Shown: in pieces, positions 28,233 through 37,481 of the stretch
Layout of the letters: each line of letters opens with the position of its first letter
Numbering within the stretch: the stretch's first letter is position 1
NCBI RefSeq assembly: GCF_013388355.1
Contig: NZ_CP058246.1
Coordinates: 2,480,001 to 2,544,000, forward strand
From: Flavobacterium sp. LPB0248
GTDB taxonomy: Bacteria > Bacteroidota > Bacteroidia > Flavobacteriales > Flavobacteriaceae
Length of the DNA: 64,000 nucleotides
Reading direction: 5' to 3'
The notes under the pieces: model-generated
Told to the model about the DNA's origin: nothing
The model's input: the letters and a program-made list of their open reading frames with translations, nothing else
Databases searched by the model: none
Program-made: the position numbers and the translations under genes

Positions 28233-28257
28233 TTCACATTTGTTATAATAATGTGAA
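28233..28257 (+). promoter_or_regulatory. Candidate operator TTCACATT-N9-AATGTGAA upstream of the suf genes
   Basis: A perfect 8-bp inverted repeat (28233-28240, 28250-28257) lies 27 bp upstream of the suf -7 box and so would sit around -40 to -65. Its size and dyad symmetry fit a dimeric regulator. The protein that binds it is unknown. Confidence 0.5.
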
Positions 28258-28284
28258 CCGCTATGGAAAAAGGTTTTTAAGTCG

Positions 28285-28292
28285 TATCTTTG
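28285..28292 (+). promoter_or_regulatory. -7 element TATCTTTG of the suf operon
   Basis: Perfect TAnnTTTG match, 98 bp before the chosen sufA ATG, giving a rather long leader. Confidence 0.55.
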
Positions 28293-28390
28293 CCGATAAT
28301 TTCTATTTAACATTGAAAATTAGCGTTTTAAATCTGTACTAAATTCATTACAGAGAAAAAATGCTCATTAAAAACAAACATCTAAGAACA

Positions 28391-28720
28391 ATGATAAAAG
28401 TTTCAGATACTGCCAAAAAGAAAATCATCGACCTGATGACTGATGATGGTTTTGACGCCGCAAGCGACTACGTTAGAGTAGGTGTAAAAAGCGGTGGATG
28501 CTCTGGTTTGTCTTATGATTTAAAATTTGACAAAACCAAAGGAGAAGACGACAAAATATTCGTTGACAACGACATACAAATTGCTGTAGAAAAAAAATCA
28601 TTCTTATACCTAGCCGGAACAATTTTAGAGTTCTCTGGCGGATTAAACGGAAAAGGATTTGTTTTCAATAACCCAAATGCAAGTAGAACTTGCGGATGCG
28701 GAGAATCATTCTCTCTTTAG
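28391..28720 (+). CDS. sufA: Iron-sulfur cluster assembly A-type carrier
   Basis: 109 aa from the ATG at 28391. The in-frame ATG at 28361 would add ten residues before the conserved start MIKVSDTAKKK. The three cluster-ligand cysteines are in GGCSG and the C-terminal TCGCGESF. A-type proteins receive clusters from SufBCD and pass them to apo-enzymes. It is the first gene of the suf set here. The family does not separate SufA from IscA or ErpA by sequence alone; context favours SufA. Confidence 0.93.
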   Translation: MIKVSDTAKKKIIDLMTDDGFDAASDYVRVGVKSGGCSGLSYDLKFDKTKGEDDKIFVDNDIQIAVEKKSFLYLAGTILEFSGGLNGKGFVFNNPNASRTCGCGESFSL

Positions 28721-28805
28721 TCAAAAGCTGAAAGTTGTAAAGTCATAAAGACTTCAATTGACTTTCGAACTTTAGACTCCAAAACTTTAGACAATAACAA
28801 AAATA

Positions 28806-30254
28806 ATGAGCAAATACACCGAAGACGATTTAAAGATCGAACTGGAAACTAAAGAATATGAGTACGGATTTTATACCGATATAGAATCTGAGACTTTCCC
28901 TATTGGCTTAAACGAAGAAATTGTAAGAGCTATTTCTCTAAAAAAAGAAGAACCTGAGTGGATGACCGAATGGCGCATCGAGGCTTTCCGCGCTTGGAAA
29001 GAAATGATCGAACCAGAATGGGCAAACGTACATTACGAAAAACCAGATTTTCAGGCTATTTCATATTATTCAGCTCCAAAACAAGTAGATCCTAACAAAA
29101 CGCTGGACGATGTTGATCCAGAATTATTGGAGATGTACAAAAAGTTAGGAATTTCTATCGACGAGCAAAAAAAGATGAACAATGTCGCTATGGATATTGT
29201 TGTCGATTCTGTTTCGGTAGCTACAACTTTCAAGAAAACTTTGGCAGAAAAAGGAATTATTTTCTGTCCAATTTCTGAAGCAATTAAAGAACACCCTGAA
29301 TTAGTAAAAAAATATTTAGGAACTGTTGTACCTCAAAAAGACAACTTCTATGCAGCTTTAAACTCAGCAGTTTTCTCTGACGGAAGTTTCTGTTATATTC
29401 CAAAAGGCGTAAAATGCCCAATGGAACTTTCAACGTATTTCAGAATCAATCAAGCTGGAACTGGACAATTCGAAAGAACTCTAGTTATTGCCGATGAAGG
29501 AAGCTACGTTTCTTACCTTGAAGGATGTACTGCTCCAAGCCGTGACGAAAACCAATTACACGCTGCTGTCGTTGAATTAATCGCTTTGGACGATGCTGAA
29601 ATTAAATATTCTACCGTTCAAAACTGGTTCCCAGGAAATAAAGAAGGAAAAGGTGGAGTTTACAACTTCGTAACTAAAAGAGGTTTATGCGAAACAAACG
29701 CTAAAATTTCTTGGACGCAGGTTGAAACAGGTTCTGCTGTAACTTGGAAATATCCTTCTTGTGTATTAAAAGGAGATAATTCAGTAGGAGAATTTTATTC
29801 GATTGCTGTTACCAATAATTTCCAACAAGCTGATACTGGAACAAAAATGATCCATTTAGGAAAAAATACTAAATCGACCATTATTTCTAAAGGTATCTCG
29901 GCTGGAAAATCACAAAATAGCTACCGTGGTTTAGTGCAAATCTCGCCAAGAGCTGAGAACGCAAGAAACTTTTCACAATGTGACTCATTGTTAATGGGTA
30001 ATAATTGTGGTGCACATACTTTCCCTTATATCGAAAGTAAAAATCCAACAGCAAAAATCGAGCACGAAGCAACTACAAGTAAAATTGGAGAAGACCAAGT
30101 TTTCTACTGTAACCAAAGAGGTATTCCGACTGAAAAAGCGATTGCCTTAATTGTAAACGGTTTCAGTAAAGATGTCTTGAATAAACTTCCAATGGAATTT
30201 GCTGTTGAAGCTCAAAAACTATTAGAGATTTCTTTAGAAGGATCTGTAGGTTAA
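28806..30254 (+). CDS. sufB: Fe-S cluster scaffold protein SufB
   Basis: 482 aa, full length. Conserved blocks include [67 protein letters not shown] and [17 protein letters not shown]. SufB forms the cytoplasmic SufBC2D scaffold on which clusters are built. It follows sufA after an 85-bp gap containing imperfect ACTTTAGAC-type repeats. Confidence 0.96.
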   Translation: MSKYTEDDLKIELETKEYEYGFYTDIESETFPIGLNEEIVRAISLKKEEPEWMTEWRIEAFRAWKEMIEPEWANVHYEKPDFQAISYYSAPKQVDPNKTLDDVDPELLEMYKKLGISIDEQKKMNNVAMDIVVDSVSVATTFKKTLAEKGIIFCPISEAIKEHPELVKKYLGTVVPQKDNFYAALNSAVFSDGSFCYIPKGVKCPMELSTYFRINQAGTGQFERTLVIADEGSYVSYLEGCTAPSRDENQLHAAVVELIALDDAEIKYSTVQNWFPGNKEGKGGVYNFVTKRGLCETNAKISWTQVETGSAVTWKYPSCVLKGDNSVGEFYSIAVTNNFQQADTGTKMIHLGKNTKSTIISKGISAGKSQNSYRGLVQISPRAENARNFSQCDSLLMGNNCGAHTFPYIESKNPTAKIEHEATTSKIGEDQVFYCNQRGIPTEKAIALIVNGFSKDVLNKLPMEFAVEAQKLLEISLEGSVG

Positions 30255-30265
30255 AAAAGTTCCAT

Positions 30266-30396
30266 GTTTCAGGTTTCAAGTTTTTGATCCGAAACTTACT
30301 TTTGCAACCATTAAAAAAGAATTTTATATCATATTAAAATAAAAGATTTTTCAAAGTTTCGCTTTTCAGCACAACTGAGAACTTGAAACTTGAAAC
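30266..30396. repeat. Inverted repeat pair in the sufB-sufC gap, no gene inside
   Basis: GTTTCAGGTTTCAAGTT (30266-30282) and AACTTGAAACTTGAAAC (30380-30396) are inverted with one mismatch in 17. This is the same family as the repeats around the S23-like gene downstream, but only about 97 bp of non-coding DNA lies between the arms. Confidence 0.75.
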
Positions 30397-30412
30397 TTTA
30401 AACAAAAAAAAG

Positions 30413-31159
30413 ATGTTATCAATAAAAAACCTTCACGCCGCAATTGGTGATAAAGAAATCCTTAAAGGAATTAATATAGAAGTTAAAGCTGGAGAAGTTC
30501 ATGCTATCATGGGACCAAACGGTTCTGGAAAAAGTACACTTTCTGCTGTTATCGCAGGAAACGAAAACTACGAAGTTACAGATGGAGAAGTAATTCTTGA
30601 CGGAGAAGATCTTGCTGATTTAGCTCCAGAAGAAAGAGCACATAAAGGTGTTTTTCTTTCATTTCAATATCCTGTAGAAATTCCTGGAGTTAGCGTTACT
30701 AACTTCATGAAAACTGCTATTAACGAAACTCGTAAAGCAAACGGTCAGGAAGAAATGCCAGCAAACGAAATGCTGAAAGTAATTCGTGAGAAATCTGAAT
30801 TATTAGAAATCGATCGTAAATTTTTATCTCGTTCTCTTAATGAAGGTTTTTCTGGAGGAGAGAAAAAAAGAAACGAAATCTTCCAAATGGCAATGTTAGA
30901 GCCAAAATTAGCTATCCTTGACGAAACCGATTCTGGTCTTGATATCGACGCTTTAAGAATCGTTGCAAATGGTGTAAACAAATTAAAAAGCGACAAAAAC
31001 GCTATTATCGTGATCACGCACTACCAACGTTTATTAGACTATATCGTTCCTGATTTCGTTCACGTTCTTTACAACGGTAGAATCGTAAAATCTGGTGGAA
31101 AAGAATTGGCTTACGAATTAGAAGAAAAAGGATACGACTGGATCAAAGCAGAAAACTAA
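30413..31159 (+). CDS. sufC: Fe-S assembly ATPase SufC
   Basis: 248 aa from the ATG at 30413. An upstream in-frame ATG (30383) falls inside the repeat and is rejected. ABC ATPase motifs: Walker A GPNGSGKST, signature FSGGEKKRNEIFQM, Walker B LAILDETDSGLDIDAL and the switch His in VITHYQRLL. The ETDSGLD pattern is typical of SufC. It powers the cytoplasmic SufBC2D complex. Confidence 0.96.
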   Translation: MLSIKNLHAAIGDKEILKGINIEVKAGEVHAIMGPNGSGKSTLSAVIAGNENYEVTDGEVILDGEDLADLAPEERAHKGVFLSFQYPVEIPGVSVTNFMKTAINETRKANGQEEMPANEMLKVIREKSELLEIDRKFLSRSLNEGFSGGEKKRNEIFQMAMLEPKLAILDETDSGLDIDALRIVANGVNKLKSDKNAIIVITHYQRLLDYIVPDFVHVLYNGRIVKSGGKELAYELEEKGYDWIKAEN

Positions 31160-31165
31160 ATTTTT

Positions 31166-31651
31166 GTTTCAAGTTTCATGTTTTTTTAGTTTCAAGTTGA
31201 ATTACATTCTGTAAGTTTAAACTTAAATTTATTAAAATAGAAATGGCAACAATTACGAGGTTTGAAGATTTAGAAATCTGGAAAGAGGCGAGACGATTAG
31301 CAAAAGAAATACATTTTATTTCAGTTGAAACAGAGTTAAGATCTGACCTCAGATTTAAAAATCAAATAAAAAGTTCTTCGGGTCCGGTGATGGATAACAT
31401 TGCTGAAGGTTTTGAAAGAGATGGAAATTTAGAATTTCGACAATTCTTATCTATCGCAAAAGGTTCAGCCGGAGAAACAAGGTCTCAGTTATATCGGGTT
31501 TTTGATTTTGAATATATTTCAGAAGAAAAATTCGAAGCTTTAAAAAAAGATTATGAAAATTTAAGCGGTAAAATAAAAAACTTTATCACTTACCTAAATA
31601 AAAAAGATTTCAAGGGGAATAAGTTTCAATAGGCAACATGAAACTTGAAAC
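31166..31651. mobile_element. Cassette of an S23-like gene bounded by perfect 17-bp inverted repeats
   Basis: GTTTCAAGTTTCATGTT at 31166-31182 and its exact reverse complement at 31635-31651 bracket one 129-aa gene between sufC and sufD. The layout resembles a small insertion cassette, but there is no transposase and no obvious target duplication. Similar arms without a gene occur at 30266-30396. Mobility is inference. Confidence 0.5.
31243..31632 (+). CDS. Four-helix-bundle protein, S23/23S rRNA intervening-sequence family
   Basis: 129 aa, all helical. The start TRFEDLEIWKEARRLAKEI, then SSGPVMDNIAEGFERDGNLEFRQFLSIAKGSAGE, define the four-helix-bundle family first seen in 23S rRNA intervening sequences. 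Function is unknown and there is no known role in Fe-S assembly. It interrupts sufC-sufD and lies between perfect inverted repeats, so it is probably an insertion that leaves the operon readable. Confidence 0.9.
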   Translation: MATITRFEDLEIWKEARRLAKEIHFISVETELRSDLRFKNQIKSSSGPVMDNIAEGFERDGNLEFRQFLSIAKGSAGETRSQLYRVFDFEYISEEKFEALKKDYENLSGKIKNFITYLNKKDFKGNKFQ

Positions 31652-31679
31652 CTGAAACACCGAAGGAAACAAAAGAACA

Positions 31680-32996
31680 ATGGATTTAAAAGAAAAATTA
31701 GTATCGTCTTTTATGGCTTTTGAAGAGCGTGTCGATGTACATTCAGATTTACATGACATACGCACAAATGCTTTAAAAAACTTCGAAAATAAAGGTTTCC
31801 CAACCAAAAAAGAAGAAGCTTGGAAATATACATCGCTAAATGCCATCTTAAAAAATGACTTTACGGTTTTTCCAAAGCAGGAAAATGCAATCGAATTCAA
31901 TCAGGTAAAAAAATACTTTTTACACGAAATTGATACTTACAAATTAGTATTTATCGATGGGGTTTTCAGTTCGCATTTGTCTTCTACAACACATGACGGA
32001 ATCGATGTTTGCTTGATGTCATCGGCATTGACCAAACCAAAATATAAAATGGTTATTGATACGTACTTTAATCAAATTGCAAGTAAAGATGACAGTTTAA
32101 CTTCATTGAATACTGCTTTTGCAATTGAAGGAGCTTTTATCAACATCCCAAAGAAAAAAGTAGCTGATAAACCAATTGAGATCATGTATTTCTCAACTGG
32201 AAACGAAGCGGCTTTAATGGTTCAGCCAAGAAACTTGGTTATTGTGGGCGAAAATTCACATGTTCAAATTATTGAGCGTCACCAAAGTTTGAACGAAAAT
32301 CCAGTTTTAACAAACTCTGTTACTGAGATTTTTGCTCAAAAACGTGCGATTGTTGATTATTATAAAATTCAAAACGATAATAGTGAAGCGAATTTAATTG
32401 ACAACACTTATGTTTCTCAACAACAGGAAAGCCATGCTTATGTGCACACTTTCTCTTTTGGTGGAAATTTAACTCGTAACAACTTAAACTTTTACCATTT
32501 CGGAGAAAGATTAACAAGTACGTTAAACGGAATTTCGATCTTAAACGACAAACAACACGTTGACCATTATACTTTGGTAAACCACGCACAACCAAATTGC
32601 GAAAGTTTCCAGGATTATAAAGGTATTTTCTCTGATCGTTCGACTGGAGTTTTCAACGGAAAAGTTTTGGTAGAAAAAGAAGCTCAAAAAACAAATGCTT
32701 TCCAAAAAAGCAACAATATTTTATTGAGTGATAAAGCGACTATCAACGCAAAACCACAATTGGAAATTTTTGCTGACGACGTAAAATGTTCTCACGGTTG
32801 TACAGTTGGGCAATTGGATGAAACAGCAATGTTCTACATGCAGTCTCGTGGAATCCCGAAAAAAGAAGCTAAAGCTTTATTGATGTACGCATTCTCAAAT
32901 GCAGTAATCGAAAGCATTAAAATACCAGAATTAAAACAAAGAATTACTAAAATCATTGCTACGAAATTAGGTGTGAATTTAGGATTTGATTTGTAG
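31680..32996 (+). CDS. sufD: Fe-S cluster assembly protein SufD
   Basis: 438 aa. The N-terminal helical domain (NALKNFENKGFPTKKEEAWKYTSL) is followed by the beta-helix shared with SufB and the C-terminal CSHGCTVGQLDETAMFYMQSRGI, which contains the conserved His/Cys. SufD pairs with SufB in the scaffold. It starts 28 bp after the right arm of the S23 cassette. Confidence 0.95.
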   Translation: MDLKEKLVSSFMAFEERVDVHSDLHDIRTNALKNFENKGFPTKKEEAWKYTSLNAILKNDFTVFPKQENAIEFNQVKKYFLHEIDTYKLVFIDGVFSSHLSSTTHDGIDVCLMSSALTKPKYKMVIDTYFNQIASKDDSLTSLNTAFAIEGAFINIPKKKVADKPIEIMYFSTGNEAALMVQPRNLVIVGENSHVQIIERHQSLNENPVLTNSVTEIFAQKRAIVDYYKIQNDNSEANLIDNTYVSQQQESHAYVHTFSFGGNLTRNNLNFYHFGERLTSTLNGISILNDKQHVDHYTLVNHAQPNCESFQDYKGIFSDRSTGVFNGKVLVEKEAQKTNAFQKSNNILLSDKATINAKPQLEIFADDVKCSHGCTVGQLDETAMFYMQSRGIPKKEAKALLMYAFSNAVIESIKIPELKQRITKIIATKLGVNLGFDL

Positions 32997-33002
32997 ATAT
33001 TC

Positions 33003-33100
33003 TTAACCGCAAAGAACGCTAAGATTTACGCAAGGTTCGCAAAGTTTTTTATTAAGCTTTGCGAATTTGCGCTTTTATACCTTGCGCTCTTTGCGGTTAA
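33003..33100. repeat. Dispersed inverted repeat TTAACCGCAAAGAACGC, unbroken copy
   Basis: Outer arms 33003-33023 and 33081-33100 are near-perfect inverted repeats, with an inner pair CTTTGCGAA/TTCGCAAAG. This copy contains GGTTC at 33034-33038. Copies at 59814 and 60381 carry an 18-bp palindrome exactly there. It lies between sufD and a gene converging on it. Confidence 0.8.
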
Positions 33101-33103
33101 ATA

Positions 33104-33271
33104 TCATTCTCTAATTTTTATTATAGACAATATAATCCCTAAAAAAAACAATCCCAATCCAAGTAATAAACAAATCGTATTAAATGGATGACCAATACTA
33201 GTAGACCATGCAAATGCATTTAAAATAAAACCGATTATTAATAAAACAATTGGATGAAATAGTTTCTTCAT
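33104..33271 (-). CDS. Small membrane protein (55 aa)
   Basis: It starts 2 bp after the serine hydrolase stop (TAA TT ATG), so translation is probably coupled. The product MKKLFHPIVLLIIGFILNAF... has two hydrophobic segments (about 7-21 and 33-51) around a short polar loop STSIGHPFN. It is too short for the usual ORF cutoff. Family unknown. The tight coupling supports a real gene. Confidence 0.65.
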   Translation of the reverse strand: MKKLFHPIVLLIIGFILNAFAWSTSIGHPFNTICLLLGLGLFFLGIILSIIKIRE

Positions 33272-33273
33272 AA

Positions 33274-34623
33274 TTATTTGTTGACTGAAGCAATAACCTC
33301 CTTCAAAAACCCATTAAAATCAAACCCAGGTTCTTCTTCTCTCACTCCCATTCTAACAATTACCATATCTAAAGATGGAATAATCGCCACCATTTGACCT
33401 TGGTAACCACTGCAATAAAACATATCTCTAGGAACATCTGGAAATTTCCCTCCAGCGTTTAACCAAAATTGTGCACCATATTTTCCATCAGAAGTATTCG
33501 TTGGAGTTGCAGTATATTTTACCCAGCTTTCATCCAAAATTTGTTCACCGTTCCAGTTTCCTTTATGAAGATATAACAATCCAAATTTTGACCAATCTCT
33601 TGGCGTCGCCCATCCATAAGAAGAACCAACAAAAGTTCCTGACATATCCTGTTCGACAATCATCGAGTTCATTCCGATTTTATCAATTACGGCGCTGTAC
33701 CAAAAATCAAGGTATTCCTGCTGTGTTTTAAATTGTCTCCTTAAAATTAAAGACAACAAGTTTGTAGTTCCTGAAGAATAATTCCAATGTGAATTGGGCT
33801 TAAATTGTGCCGGTTTATCTAATTGCACTTTTCCCATATCTTCGGCCTGAAAAAGCATTTTTGTAGCATCGCAGATTGTACTATAATTTTCTTCCCATTC
33901 TAAACCAGAATTCATATGAAGCAAATCGTTAAGCGTAATATTTTTGCGCTCATCATTTTTCCATTCTGCAACTGGAGCAGGTTTATAAATATCTATTTTT
34001 CCTTGTTTTGCCAAAACTCCAAAAGCTGAACTTGTAATACTCTTTGTCATCGACCAGCCTAAAATTTTACTGTTTTTATTAAAACCTGTATCGTATTCTT
34101 CTGCGATTAAATGGTCTTTATACAAAACCACAACCGCGCGAGTTCTTTTAGTTCTTGCACCTGTTTTGTCGAATGCGTTATCAACTGCTTTTTTCAATTT
34201 CGAATAATCTACATCGGAAAATGCAGTGTCTTTTGGTTCATTATTTCCGTATGGAAAAGGAAGATTGTTTTCTAATTTAGTTCTCTTTGGAAGTAAATAT
34301 GGTTTTGAAACATCAAAATTATCATTAATCAAAGTTGCTCCTAAGCCTTCTCGATAAATCGCTTTTCTTTCTTTTAGGCCATAAACCGATGAAATAGCAT
34401 ATTTTCCTGCATCATCAATGGAGTTTTTAGCCAGATCAATCATGTCGATATCATTGTCTGTTTTTTCAATTAAATCCAGCGGACGATTATCTATAAAATG
34501 TCCAGATGCGACACTTTTGGCTGAGAAGCCAGAAATTAAATCAAGTTTCGGATACGTTGTAAATCCGAAATACAAAAAAGCAAGAACCACAACAAGTAAA
34601 AGTACTTTGAGAAATTTTTTCAT
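33274..34623 (-). CDS. Serine hydrolase of the beta-lactamase / penicillin-binding protein family
   Basis: 449 aa with an N-terminal membrane anchor (residues 5-21). Class C-type motifs: nucleophile SxxK in WSMTKS, YxS in WNYSSGT, and a GYQGQ segment in place of the classical KTG/HxG. Members are esterases, D-aminopeptidases or cell-wall enzymes; beta-lactam hydrolysis is not implied. It probably acts in the periplasm. It is followed by a coupled 55-aa membrane protein. Confidence 0.85.
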   Translation of the reverse strand: MKKFLKVLLLVVVLAFLYFGFTTYPKLDLISGFSAKSVASGHFIDNRPLDLIEKTDNDIDMIDLAKNSIDDAGKYAISSVYGLKERKAIYREGLGATLINDNFDVSKPYLLPKRTKLENNLPFPYGNNEPKDTAFSDVDYSKLKKAVDNAFDKTGARTKRTRAVVVLYKDHLIAEEYDTGFNKNSKILGWSMTKSITSSAFGVLAKQGKIDIYKPAPVAEWKNDERKNITLNDLLHMNSGLEWEENYSTICDATKMLFQAEDMGKVQLDKPAQFKPNSHWNYSSGTTNLLSLILRRQFKTQQEYLDFWYSAVIDKIGMNSMIVEQDMSGTFVGSSYGWATPRDWSKFGLLYLHKGNWNGEQILDESWVKYTATPTNTSDGKYGAQFWLNAGGKFPDVPRDMFYCSGYQGQMVAIIPSLDMVIVRMGVREEEPGFDFNGFLKEVIASVNK

Positions 34624-34810
34624 GATATGTTAGTTATTTTTATTGCAATATAAATAATTTATGTTCACGATTTTAGAACTCAAATTACAAATCTGATTCG
34701 GATAATGCAGAAAATTGAATTGATTTTTACGGAATCAGCATTTGCGCCTTGTAGCAATGGCACCATAAAAGGAAATTATAGAATTAATGTATAAACAAAT
34801 TTAGTTTTAG

Positions 34811-34818
34811 TACTTTTG
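34811..34818 (+). promoter_or_regulatory. -7 element TACTTTTG of the sufS operon
   Basis: Perfect TAnnTTTG match 25 bp before the sufS ATG, so the second half of the suf set has its own promoter. Confidence 0.6.
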
Positions 34819-34843
34819 TAAATAGATTTTTTCTAAATAAGAC

Positions 34844-36058
34844 ATGCTAGATATTCAAAAAATAAGAGCTGATTTCCCGATACTTTCTCAAACTGTAAAC
34901 GGAAAGCCATTAGTATATTTCGACAACGGAGCTACTTCGCAAAAACCACAAGTTGTAATTGATGCAGAAGTAAAATATTATCAAGAAATCAACGCGAACA
35001 TTCACCGTGGTGTTCACACTTTAAGCCAGTTAGCAACTGACGCTTACGAGATTTCTCGTGGAAAAGTAAAAGATCACATCAATGCTAAACATGCGCACGA
35101 AGTGCTTTTTACTTCGGGAACAACTCACGGAATTAACTTAGTTGCAAACGGATTTGCTTCGATTTTAAAATCTGGTGACGAAGTGGTTGTTTCTTCATTA
35201 GAGCATCACAGTAACATTGTGCCTTGGCAAATGTTATGCGAAAAAACTGGAGCCATTTTAAGAGTTATTCCAATCAATGACAATGGAGAATTAATCATTG
35301 AGGAATTCGACAAATTGCTTTCAGACAAAACAAAAATTGTTACCGTAAATCATATTTCAAATGCATTGGGTGTAATTAATCCAATCAAATATATTATCGA
35401 TAAAGCTCACGCAGTTGGCGCTGCAGTTTTAATTGACGGTGCTCAAGCAGTTCCGCATTTAAAACCAGATGTTCAGGAATTAGATTGCGATTTTTATGCT
35501 TTTTCAGGACATAAAATGTGCGGCCCAACGGGAACTGGAATTCTTTATGGAAAAGAAGCTTGGCTAAACAAACTTCCTCCATATCAAGGTGGTGGCGAAA
35601 TGATCAAAGAAGTGACTTTCGAAAAAACAACTTATGCTGATCTTCCTCATAAATTTGAAGCAGGAACACCAAATATCGCTGGCGGAATTGTTTTAGGAAC
35701 TGCCATTGATTATTTAAACGAGATCGGTTTTGATAAAATTCATGAATATGAAAATGAATTGTTAGAACACGCTACAAAACGTCTTAACGAAATTGAAGGC
35801 ATCCGAATTTACGGAAACACCAAAAATAAAGCATCTGTAATTTCGTTTAATATTGACGGAATTCATCCGTATGACATTGGTTCTATTATAGATAAGTTAG
35901 GAATTGCGGTTAGAACAGGACATCACTGCGCACAGCCAATTATGAATTTCTTCTGTATTCCGGGAACAATTCGTGCTTCTTTCTCATTTTACAATACTAA
36001 GGAAGAAATCGATGCCATGGTTGATGCTGTTAAAAAAGCACAAACTATGTTAAGCTAA
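34844..36058 (+). CDS. sufS: Cysteine desulfurase SufS
   Basis: 404 aa, a PLP-dependent class V aminotransferase fold. PLP Lys224 is in SGHKMCGPTG, and the active-site Cys (about 362) is in RTGHHCAQP, in the group II (SufS) context. It releases sulfur from cysteine as a persulfide that SufE accepts. It is read separately from sufABCD, with a serine hydrolase operon on the other strand between them. Confidence 0.96.
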   Translation: MLDIQKIRADFPILSQTVNGKPLVYFDNGATSQKPQVVIDAEVKYYQEINANIHRGVHTLSQLATDAYEISRGKVKDHINAKHAHEVLFTSGTTHGINLVANGFASILKSGDEVVVSSLEHHSNIVPWQMLCEKTGAILRVIPINDNGELIIEEFDKLLSDKTKIVTVNHISNALGVINPIKYIIDKAHAVGAAVLIDGAQAVPHLKPDVQELDCDFYAFSGHKMCGPTGTGILYGKEAWLNKLPPYQGGGEMIKEVTFEKTTYADLPHKFEAGTPNIAGGIVLGTAIDYLNEIGFDKIHEYENELLEHATKRLNEIEGIRIYGNTKNKASVISFNIDGIHPYDIGSIIDKLGIAVRTGHHCAQPIMNFFCIPGTIRASFSFYNTKEEIDAMVDAVKKAQTMLS

Positions 36059-36070
36059 AAAACTAATTAT

Positions 36071-36496
36071 ATGCGAATAGTATCATTATTGCTCCTGACA
36101 CTTTTTATCGCTACGGGATGCTGCAGTCAAAAAAAAGCCGACATGAAATCTACTCAGATTGAATATTCTGCACTTTCTAGAGGTTATTATAAAGTAATAA
36201 CAGTACAAAACAAAACGGTTTCGGTTGTTAAGGAACGTAATGCTGAAGCTGTTAAAAGCAATATTGATGATGCAAAATGGAATAAAATTGTTGACGCCTA
36301 CTCAAAAGTTAACTTAGAAAGTCTCAACACTTTAAAAGCACCAACTGATAAACGCACATATGATGGCGCTGCTATCGGAAATTTAAAAGTAACTAAAGAC
36401 GGAAAAACCTATGAAACAGCAGGTTTTGACAATGGTTTTCCGCCAAAAGAAATCGAAAAACTAGTAAATTTATTAGTTGATTTTTCTAAAGAATAA
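36071..36496 (+). CDS. Small predicted lipoprotein within the sufS-sufE operon
   Basis: 141 aa. Signal MRIVSLLLLTLFIATGCC with lipobox ATGC gives a lipid anchor at Cys17. The remainder is a small alpha/beta domain with no recognised motif. It sits 12 bp after sufS and 2 bp before sufE, so it is cotranscribed with them. A link to Fe-S assembly is not evident, since it should be extracytoplasmic. Confidence 0.75.
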   Translation: MRIVSLLLLTLFIATGCCSQKKADMKSTQIEYSALSRGYYKVITVQNKTVSVVKERNAEAVKSNIDDAKWNKIVDAYSKVNLESLNTLKAPTDKRTYDGAAIGNLKVTKDGKTYETAGFDNGFPPKEIEKLVNLLVDFSKE

Positions 36497-36498
36497 TT

Positions 36499-36924
36499 AT
36501 GACGATAAAAGAAATACAAAACGAAATTATTGACGAATTTTCAATGTTTGATGATTGGATGCAGCGTTATGAATACATCATCGAACTGGGAAAAAGTCTT
36601 CCGTTAATTAAAGAAGAATACAAAACCGACGATAATTTAATCAAAGGCTGTCAGTCAAAAGTCTGGTTGCAAGGTGAAGAACAAGGAGACAAAATTGTCT
36701 TTACAGCAGACAGTGATGCTATTTTGACTAAAGGAATAATTGCAATTTTAATTCGCGCTTTCTCCAATCAAAAAGCAAAAGATATTCTAGAAGCTGATAC
36801 TGATTTTATAGACGAAATCGGCTTAAAAGAACATTTATCTGCAACACGTGCCAATGGATTGGTTTCGATGATAAAAAACATCAAAATGTACGCTTTGGCT
36901 TTTGATGCAAAAAACAAAAATTAA
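36499..36924 (+). CDS. sufE: Sulfur acceptor protein SufE
   Basis: 141 aa, normal length. Cys51 in IKGCQSKVW is the persulfide acceptor; the surrounding DWMQRYEYIIELGKSLP and the C-terminal LSATRANGLVSMI are characteristic. It takes sulfur from SufS and carries it to SufB. Confidence 0.95.
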   Translation: MTIKEIQNEIIDEFSMFDDWMQRYEYIIELGKSLPLIKEEYKTDDNLIKGCQSKVWLQGEEQGDKIVFTADSDAILTKGIIAILIRAFSNQKAKDILEADTDFIDEIGLKEHLSATRANGLVSMIKNIKMYALAFDAKNKN

Positions 36925-36935
36925 ATTTTAATTAA

Positions 36936-37054
36936 ACCATTAAGAAATTAAGTTTCATAAAGATGATATGCTTAATTTCCTTAATAGTCAAAAGTAAATT
37001 AAGCTTACTCTTTTGACACAAAGCAAAACTTAATTTTCTTAATGTCTTAATGGT
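36936..37054. repeat. Dispersed inverted repeat ACCATTAAGAAATTAAG in the sufE-sufT gap
   Basis: The outer arms 36936-36952 and 37038-37054 match as inverted repeats in 16 of 17 positions. Further CTTAATTTCCTTAA segments lie inside, so the transcript could fold into a long imperfect stem. No gene is inside. Confidence 0.7.
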
Positions 37055-37093
37055 AAAAAATAAAAACACTTAGTGTTCAAAAACAAAAAAACA

Positions 37094-37417
37094 ATGGAAC
37101 AAGAAATAGACACAAACGAATTAGGAGAATCAATTGTAAGAGTTTTAAAAGGCATTTACGATCCTGAGATTCCTGTAGATATTTACGAATTAGGATTAAT
37201 CTACGACGTAATGGTAAATACTGATTATGAAGTAAAAATATTAATGACACTTACATCTCCAAACTGCCCAGTTGCAGAAAGCTTACCAAGAGAAGTAGAA
37301 GAAAAAGTAAAAACAATCGAAAACATCAAAGATGTAGACGTTGAAATTACTTTTGATCCGCCTTGGAGCAAAGATTTAATGAGCGAAGAAGCAAAATTAG
37401 AATTAGGAATGCTTTAA
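37094..37417 (+). CDS. DUF59/MIP18 family Fe-S assembly protein (SufT-like)
   Basis: 107 aa from the ATG at 37094; seven extra residues from 37073 are not conserved. The core LKGIYDPEIPVDIYELGLIYDV and the motif TSPNCPVAESLP (with Cys) are typical of the DUF59 domain in SufT and its eukaryotic relative MIP18. It helps mature Fe-S proteins. Its place after sufE supports that role. Confidence 0.9.
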   Translation: MEQEIDTNELGESIVRVLKGIYDPEIPVDIYELGLIYDVMVNTDYEVKILMTLTSPNCPVAESLPREVEEKVKTIENIKDVDVEITFDPPWSKDLMSEEAKLELGML

Positions 37418-37421
37418 TATT

Positions 37422-37481
37422 TGTTTCAAGTTTAATGTTTCAAGTTTCAGGTTACGCAACTTGAAAGATTAAACCTGAAAC
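37422..37481. repeat. GTTTCAAGTTT-type inverted repeat in the sufT-DUF2480 gap
   Basis: GTTTCAAGTTT is tandemly repeated on the left, and its reverse complement AACTTGAAAG...AACCTGAAAC lies on the right. It is the same family as the repeats around sufC and the S23-like gene. Confidence 0.65.

Noticed and set aside
33274..34623. Beta-lactam resistance gene
   Set aside because: SxxK and YxS are present but the KTG box is not, and this family is broad; resistance cannot be claimed.
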